A DNA stretch of 64,000 nucleotides from Bog-756 sp043784065 (lineage in GTDB: Bacteria > Actinomycetota > Acidimicrobiia > Acidimicrobiales > RAAP-2). The stretch is taken from NCBI GenBank assembly GCA_043784065.1, contig JAYVYR010000002.1, positions 1 to 64,000 on the forward strand. Reading direction: 5' to 3'. Under the pieces are notes generated by a model that made no database searches, was not told the DNA's origin, and saw only the letters and a list, made by a program, of their open reading frames with translations. Both the position numbers and the translations under genes were made by a program. Shown in pieces: positions 59,715 through 64,000 of this stretch (position 1 is its first letter; each line of letters begins with the position of its first letter).

Positions 59715-61052
59715 TCAGGTGCCGGGCTTGACGATGTAGGACCCGTCGCACCGGAATCCCTTGGTGCTGCTGGTGGTCGGCGGATTGTCAGGTGAGCGCA
59801 CGAACTGCCCATTGGTCACCGTGGCGATGAGGTAGCAGTTGGGCGGAGTCTTGGCTGCCGGGTTCGACGGAGCATTGAAGCCGTCGCCGTCGAATGTCGT
59901 GATCTTGGACAGCGATTGGAGGAGCGAGCCCCGGCTGGGGTTCGTTCCGGCATGCTTCAGGCCCTGGACGAAGAGGTTGGCCGAGAGCCACCCGTAGGCG
60001 GTGAACAGGTCGGGGCTGAACCCGGGGGATGCCACTTGAACCCAATGCAAAAACGTTGCCACCGCCGGCACCGCTGCCTGGTCCGTGCCCAGGTAGAGGG
60101 TGAGGTTCTGGGACAGGTAGGCGCCGTTCACGTTGCTCGCGCCACCAGATTGGGTGACCAGCTGGTTCGAGTAGGTGGCGGCACCCAGTAAGACCTGGGG
60201 GTGATAGTTCTGCTGGGCCAGAGCCTTGAGGACCGACGACGAGTAGTTGGAGGGCATCTGGTCCATGAAGATGATCTTCACCCCGGCGTTCTTCATGGCG
60301 ATCACCTGCTGGGTGAAGTCCGTCTGCGTGGTGGCGTAGGTCTGCTCCGACACGAACGTGAAACCGGCCTTTTGAGCGACGTACTTCTCCCCTGCCCAGG
60401 TCTGGGCAGCCGAAGGCGAGTCGGCCAGGAACGCACCAGCGTGGCTGGCGTCGGCCTTGAATCTGTTGGAGTAGTAGTTCATCGGTCCCGAGGCCCAGCC
60501 ATCGGCCAGCGGGATGGGGCTGTAGACGTTGGGCAATTTGTTGGTGGCGTTGTCCAAGACCTGCGCCACGTCGGGAAACCCGGGGTTCAGAGCGAGCACC
60601 GCACCACCGAAGCTGTCCTCAAGCGAAAAGTTACCCACCAGGGCGAAATCGTTCTGGAGGGCATTCTGTGAGGCCTGTTTGTTGGAGGCCCCGGTAAAGC
60701 CGTCATCGGCGTTGTTGAGGACGATCTTTCGACCGTTCACACCACCAGCCGAGTTGATGTAGTCAACGTAGGCCTGGGTTCCGACCTGGGCGCCTTTGAA
60801 GAGCCCGAGCGAGAGCGTCGACACGTTCCCGACCTGTACCTGGCTCGCCGTCACTCCCGTATGGTCGGAGAAAGCACTGGACGGGATGGCGCCGGAGGTG
60901 CCGCCCGTGGTTGACGAGCCGCTGGTCGTCGTCGTCGAGGAACTGGTCGAACTACAGGCCGCCGCGCCCAAACCGACCGCCAGTACCATCGTCAGCGCAG
61001 TCGAACGACTCTTCCAAGAACTTGAGCGCAACGCTCCCCCTACATTTCTCAT
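59715..61052 (-). CDS. ABC transporter substrate-binding lipoprotein (LivK-like)
   Basis: About 445 residues. The signal peptide ends with a lipobox (VLAVGLGAAAC), so the mature protein is anchored by a lipid on cysteine, followed by a Ser/Thr/Gly-rich linker. The periplasmic-binding domain type 1 fold follows: VGNVSTLSLGLFKGAQVGTQAYVDYINSAGGVNGRKI in outline, with DDGFTGASNKQASQNAL and MKNAGVKIIFMDQMPSNYSS. Start ATG 61052 (MRNVGGALR) is best for the signal peptide; the frame opens further upstream. First gene of the liv operon. Cargo unknown. Confidence 0.92.
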   Translation of the reverse strand: MRNVGGALRSSSWKSRSTALTMVLAVGLGAAACSSTSSSTTTTSGSSTTGGTSGAIPSSAFSDHTGVTASQVQVGNVSTLSLGLFKGAQVGTQAYVDYINSAGGVNGRKIVLNNADDGFTGASNKQASQNALQNDFALVGNFSLEDSFGGAVLALNPGFPDVAQVLDNATNKLPNVYSPIPLADGWASGPMNYYSNRFKADASHAGAFLADSPSAAQTWAGEKYVAQKAGFTFVSEQTYATTQTDFTQQVIAMKNAGVKIIFMDQMPSNYSSSVLKALAQQNYHPQVLLGAATYSNQLVTQSGGASNVNGAYLSQNLTLYLGTDQAAVPAVATFLHWVQVASPGFSPDLFTAYGWLSANLFVQGLKHAGTNPSRGSLLQSLSKITTFDGDGFNAPSNPAAKTPPNCYLIATVTNGQFVRSPDNPPTTSSTKGFRCDGSYIVKPGT

Positions 61053-61193
61053 TGTGTTCGGACGGTCGACGCAGCCCCCAAGACGCAAGACTGGGCCGAA
61101 ACGAATATGTGACTCTACGTCAGAAACCCGGCACCGTGTCCAGAGTTCCTTGCCTCGTCCCAGGTGCCTGCAGGCCCGACCCAACATCGGAAA

Positions 61194-62543
61194 CTAGTGA
61201 GTGCCGGCTCCAGTGCCGGTGCCGGCTCCGGTGTCAGTGCCGGTGGGGCCCGGGACCGGTCGCGGCACCTGAGCCCGCACCGCCTCGAGGAATCGGACCA
61301 CCCCGAGGGTCGTGTTGCGCGACCGGATCGAGAGCAGGACGTCGAAGGCGTGCTGAGCGCGGGGTAGCTCGAGGTAGGCCACCGGGGCGAGGGAGGTCTC
61401 CCGCAACCGCTGGGCAAAGCGACGCCCGACCTGTGGCGGCACGAGCGTGTCGTTGGTCCCCTGGACGACGAAGAACGCCGGAGCCGACGGCGTGATGCGC
61501 TGGTCGGGGGAGGCCGACGCGTACAGCGACGTGTTGTCGACGTAGGGAAGCTTCATGACCCGCTTCTCCAGCAACTCGATGAGGCCGGGACCGTAGACCC
61601 CTTCGGCCTCGGGGTCACCCGTCATGTCATGGACGCCGTAGAAGGGGACGCACGCACTGACCGAGGTGTCGGCTTCCTCGAATCCGGGCTGCCATTCCGG
61701 TGCGTTCGGGGTGAGTGCGGCCAGGGCTGACAGGTGACCACCGGCCGATCCGCCCGACACGGCGAGGAACGACGGGTCGCCGCCGTACTCGGCGATATGA
61801 GCCCGTACCCAGGCCAGCGCCTGCTTGCAGTCGACGATGTGGTCCGGCCAAGTCGCCTGCGGGCTGAGCCGGTAGTTGATGGCCACACATACCCAGCCGC
61901 GTTCGGCCAACTCGTGCAACATCGGCAGACCCTGCTCCCGCTTGTCGCCCATGACCCAGGCCCCGCCATGGATGTAGACCAGCACCGGGGCACCGGACGG
62001 CGGATCGGCCCGCCGCACCAACACGTCGAGTTTGTGCCGGTAGATGCCGTCACCGACATAGTCGAGATTGCGGATGCGCCGGATACGGCCGAAACGGAAG
62101 GGAACGGGCAGCACCAGCCGCCACCAGGTCACCCAGGCCGGCGCCAGGTCGACACCCTCGGCCCGAATGGGACCGCCAGCGGCTGACTCGAGCGCCTGGT
62201 CGACCAAGCCGGCCGAGCGGCAGGCGGACACGACAAGGGCCACATAGACCAGCAATGCCACCAGACCGAGAGCGGCGGCCAGCCACCACACGGGGTTGCG
62301 CGGTTGGGCGGCGTCACCCAGCACGACGGACCCGGCCAAGACCACGACGGCGGCGTGCACGGGCACCTCAGCCACCACCCAACCGAGCACGAACGAGACG
62401 ACCGAGAACGGCTCGCGCCGGAGCGGTGCCCAAGCCGGGATGGCCAGGAGGGTGGACACCATGGTGAACGCCAGAAATGCCCAGAGCACCCCACCATCAA
62501 ACACCGTCCGCCAACCGGAACGGAAACCGGCTCTGGATCGCAC
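61194..62543 (-). CDS. Alpha/beta hydrolase of the hormone-sensitive lipase type, membrane-anchored
   Basis: A 449-residue protein. Three or four N-terminal spans (GVLWAFLAFTMVSTLLAIPA; VVSFVLGWVVAEVPVHAAVV; WLAAALGLVALLVYVALVV) precede an alpha/beta hydrolase domain: YIHGGAWVMGDKREQG (HGG oxyanion motif), AVSGGSAGGHLSALA (nucleophile in GGSAGG), GTNDTLVPP (Asp), LPRAQHAFD (His). The final 15 residues are a Gly/Thr repeat. It lies back to back with a WS/DGAT gene, so a role in acylglycerol or wax ester turnover is plausible. GTG 62543 is the start read. Confidence 0.9.
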   Translation of the reverse strand: MRSRAGFRSGWRTVFDGGVLWAFLAFTMVSTLLAIPAWAPLRREPFSVVSFVLGWVVAEVPVHAAVVVLAGSVVLGDAAQPRNPVWWLAAALGLVALLVYVALVVSACRSAGLVDQALESAAGGPIRAEGVDLAPAWVTWWRLVLPVPFRFGRIRRIRNLDYVGDGIYRHKLDVLVRRADPPSGAPVLVYIHGGAWVMGDKREQGLPMLHELAERGWVCVAINYRLSPQATWPDHIVDCKQALAWVRAHIAEYGGDPSFLAVSGGSAGGHLSALAALTPNAPEWQPGFEEADTSVSACVPFYGVHDMTGDPEAEGVYGPGLIELLEKRVMKLPYVDNTSLYASASPDQRITPSAPAFFVVQGTNDTLVPPQVGRRFAQRLRETSLAPVAYLELPRAQHAFDVLLSIRSRNTTLGVVRFLEAVRAQVPRPVPGPTGTDTGAGTGTGAGTH

Positions 62544-62619
62544 GTCCAGGGTGAGGCATCATCTAGGTCCGGCCGAAGACCGGATCCCGACCCGTGGCGC
62601 AGCCGCCACACCGACACAC

Positions 62620-62628
62620 GGAGGAGGG
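62620..62628 (+). promoter_or_regulatory. Shine-Dalgarno before the atypical WS/DGAT start
   Basis: GGAGGAGGG, six bases before ATC 62635. It lies inside the alternative reading from GTG 62551, so it supports the ATC position. Confidence 0.65.
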
Positions 62629-62634
62629 CGAGCC

Positions 62635-64000
62635 ATCGAACCACTGAGCGGCCTCGACGCCAGTTTCCTCTACCTCGAAACACCCACGCTCCACATGCAT
62701 GTGGAGATGGTCACCGTCTTCGATCCGTCCACTGTGCCCGGCGGCTACTCGTTCGCCAAAATGCAGGCGCAGATCGCCTCCCGCACCTATCAGGCGCCCG
62801 TGTTCCGACGGCTCCTGGTCGAGGTCCCGTTCCGGCTCGGGCACCCGGTCTGGGTCGACGACCCCCACTTCGACATCGACTACCACGTCCGGCGCACGGC
62901 AGTCCCCTCTCCTGGCGGGCTCCTCGAACTGGCCGAGTTGGCAGGAGACATCGCCAGCCGCCAACTCGACCGGTCCAAACCGCTGTGGGAGATCTGGATA
63001 GCGGAGGGCCTGGAGGATGACCGCATCGCCGTCATCGCCAAGATGCACCACTCCACGGTCGACGGGATGTCCGGTGCTGCGCTCCTTTCTGTATTGTTCG
63101 ATCTGGAGGTAGACCCCGGTCCCGAGCCCGAGCCACCCGAGGTGGTGGTCGACGGTCATATCCCGTCGAGTGCCGAACTGATCAGCGAGGCCCTCGCCGC
63201 TCGTGTCTTCCGGCCCTTCGAGATGACCCGGGACATCCTGCGCACCGGTCAGCGGCTGCTCGACGTACGTCGGGTCCGCAACGAACCAGAGCACCACGCT
63301 CCCCAGGCCAAGGCGGCGCTGCCCCTGTCGGCGCCGCGCACCTCGTTCAACGGCACGCTGACCCGGCGCCGGCAGGTGGCACTGTCGGCCATCGGGCTCG
63401 CCGACGTGAAGCGTCTGAAGAGTGCCACCGGATCGACGGTCAACGACGTGGTTCTCGCTATCTGCACCGGCGCGCTTCGGCGGTTCCTGGTCGAGGGGGA
63501 TGAACTGCCCGACAAGCCGTTGGTCGCCGTGGTGCCCGTGTCGATCCATCCGGACATCGATGCCCCCTACGGGTCGAACAAGGTGTCGTCGATGTTCGTG
63601 CAGCTGCCCGCCCAGGTGGACGATCCCCTGGAACGGCTGGAAGCCATCCGAGAAGGCACCAAAGGGGCGAAGGAGGAGCACAATGCCCTCGGTGCCGACA
63701 TGCTGATCAACTGGGCAGAACACGCTACGCCCAACACGTTTGCGGCCGCTGCCCGCCTCTACAGCCGGATGCGGCTGGCTGACCGCCACCGGCCGGTGGC
63801 CAACCTGATCATCTCAAACGTGCCGGGTCCCGACTTCCCCCTCTACCTGGCCGGGGCCGAGATGGAGGCAGGTTTTCCGCTCGGTCCGGTCATCGACGGG
63901 ATCGGTATCAACATCACTATCATGAGCTATCGCGGCACGCTCTACTGGGGGATCATCTCCTGCCCCGAGACGATGCCGAAGGTCTGGCAGCTGGCCGCCG
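62635..64000 (+). CDS. Wax ester synthase/diacylglycerol acyltransferase, 3' end outside window
   Basis: At least 455 residues, open to the window's end. The WS/DGAT domain starts EPLSGLDASFLYLETPTLHMHV; the catalytic motif is MHHSTVDGMSG (H138, H139, D143, G144), followed by TVNDVVLAICTGALRRFLV, SNKVSSMFVQLPA and LIISNVPGPDFPLYLAGA (the second conserved block). It esterifies acyl-CoA to diacylglycerol or long-chain alcohols for storage lipid. The family's initiator Met position holds ATC (62635-62637) behind a strong GGAGGAGGG; GTG 62551 in frame would add 28 residues that do not resemble the family. Divergent from a lipase-like gene. Confidence 0.9.
   Translation, partial: MEPLSGLDASFLYLETPTLHMHVEMVTVFDPSTVPGGYSFAKMQAQIASRTYQAPVFRRLLVEVPFRLGHPVWVDDPHFDIDYHVRRTAVPSPGGLLELAELAGDIASRQLDRSKPLWEIWIAEGLEDDRIAVIAKMHHSTVDGMSGAALLSVLFDLEVDPGPEPEPPEVVVDGHIPSSAELISEALAARVFRPFEMTRDILRTGQRLLDVRRVRNEPEHHAPQAKAALPLSAPRTSFNGTLTRRRQVALSAIGLADVKRLKSATGSTVNDVVLAICTGALRRFLVEGDELPDKPLVAVVPVSIHPDIDAPYGSNKVSSMFVQLPAQVDDPLERLEAIREGTKGAKEEHNALGADMLINWAEHATPNTFAAAARLYSRMRLADRHRPVANLIISNVPGPDFPLYLAGAEMEAGFPLGPVIDGIGINITIMSYRGTLYWGIISCPETMPKVWQLAA

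Overview
The window is high-GC, gene-dense DNA from an actinobacterium. Lineage markers are a WhiB1-like protein beside a PdtaS-like sensor kinase, a histidine phosphatase/DUF3090/SCO1664 trio, a DUF3107 protein, paired ArsA-like ATPases, a WS/DGAT acyltransferase, F420-type enzymes and many apparently leaderless promoters. A complete System I (Ccm) cytochrome c maturation operon and a LivHM fusion suggest a deep-branching, free-living, respiring lineage, possibly Acidimicrobiia-like; that placement is inference. No rRNA, tRNA, CRISPR array, integrase or transposase was seen.

Layout. 0-8.8 kb: an ABC exporter end, thiC on the minus strand with two in-frame amber codons, bcp, an EVE/MarR pair behind a broken SRPBCC gene, a DUF222-HNH nuclease, and a divergent Fpg/Nei glycosylase and FrhB-like flavoprotein. 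8.9-13.3 kb: MMPL transporter, histidine phosphatase, DUF3090 and SCO1664 genes in one probable operon. 13.3-18 kb: SGNH hydrolase plus MBOAT acyltransferase (probable polysaccharide O-acylation), then etfBA. 18-26.6 kb: glycerophosphodiesterase, whiB, sensor kinase, PHP phosphatase, O-methyltransferase, two ArsA-like ATPases, DUF3107, dGTPase. 26.6-31.2 kb: YccF, Mrp, a SufR-like regulator with four C-terminal cysteines, cysteine desulfurase and a quinone oxidoreductase; this is an Fe-S cluster neighbourhood. 31.3-39.5 kb: ccdA-ccmABCDEFG-ccmH/I, including a 52-residue ccmD. 39.5-45.4 kb: gmd, enoyl-CoA hydratase, glycosyltransferase, TetR, ECF sigma and anti-sigma, DUF4395.

45.4-50.6 kb is the most accessory-looking stretch: a frameshifted GNAT gene, a LMW phosphatase, a copy of only the last 26 codons of an acyl-CoA dehydrogenase gene, a MazEF-type pair, a frameshifted F420/FMN-binding oxidoreductase, and YceI and MarR genes diverging around a 16-bp-arm inverted repeat. 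51-64 kb: divergent cysS/valS sharing overlapping -10 boxes, an SDR, the livK-livHM-livG-livF uptake operon, an alpha/beta hydrolase, and a divergent WS/DGAT gene running off the end.

Two patterns cross gene boundaries. Many genes start 6-7 bases after a TANNNT box, which marks leaderless promoters and settles several starts. Short slippage-prone repeats built on GGTCGAC-like words encode low-complexity tails at the ends of unrelated proteins. The window also holds several one-base lesions (two ambers, three frameshifts, ATC or ACG where ATG is expected); they could be real decay or consensus errors, and reads would decide.
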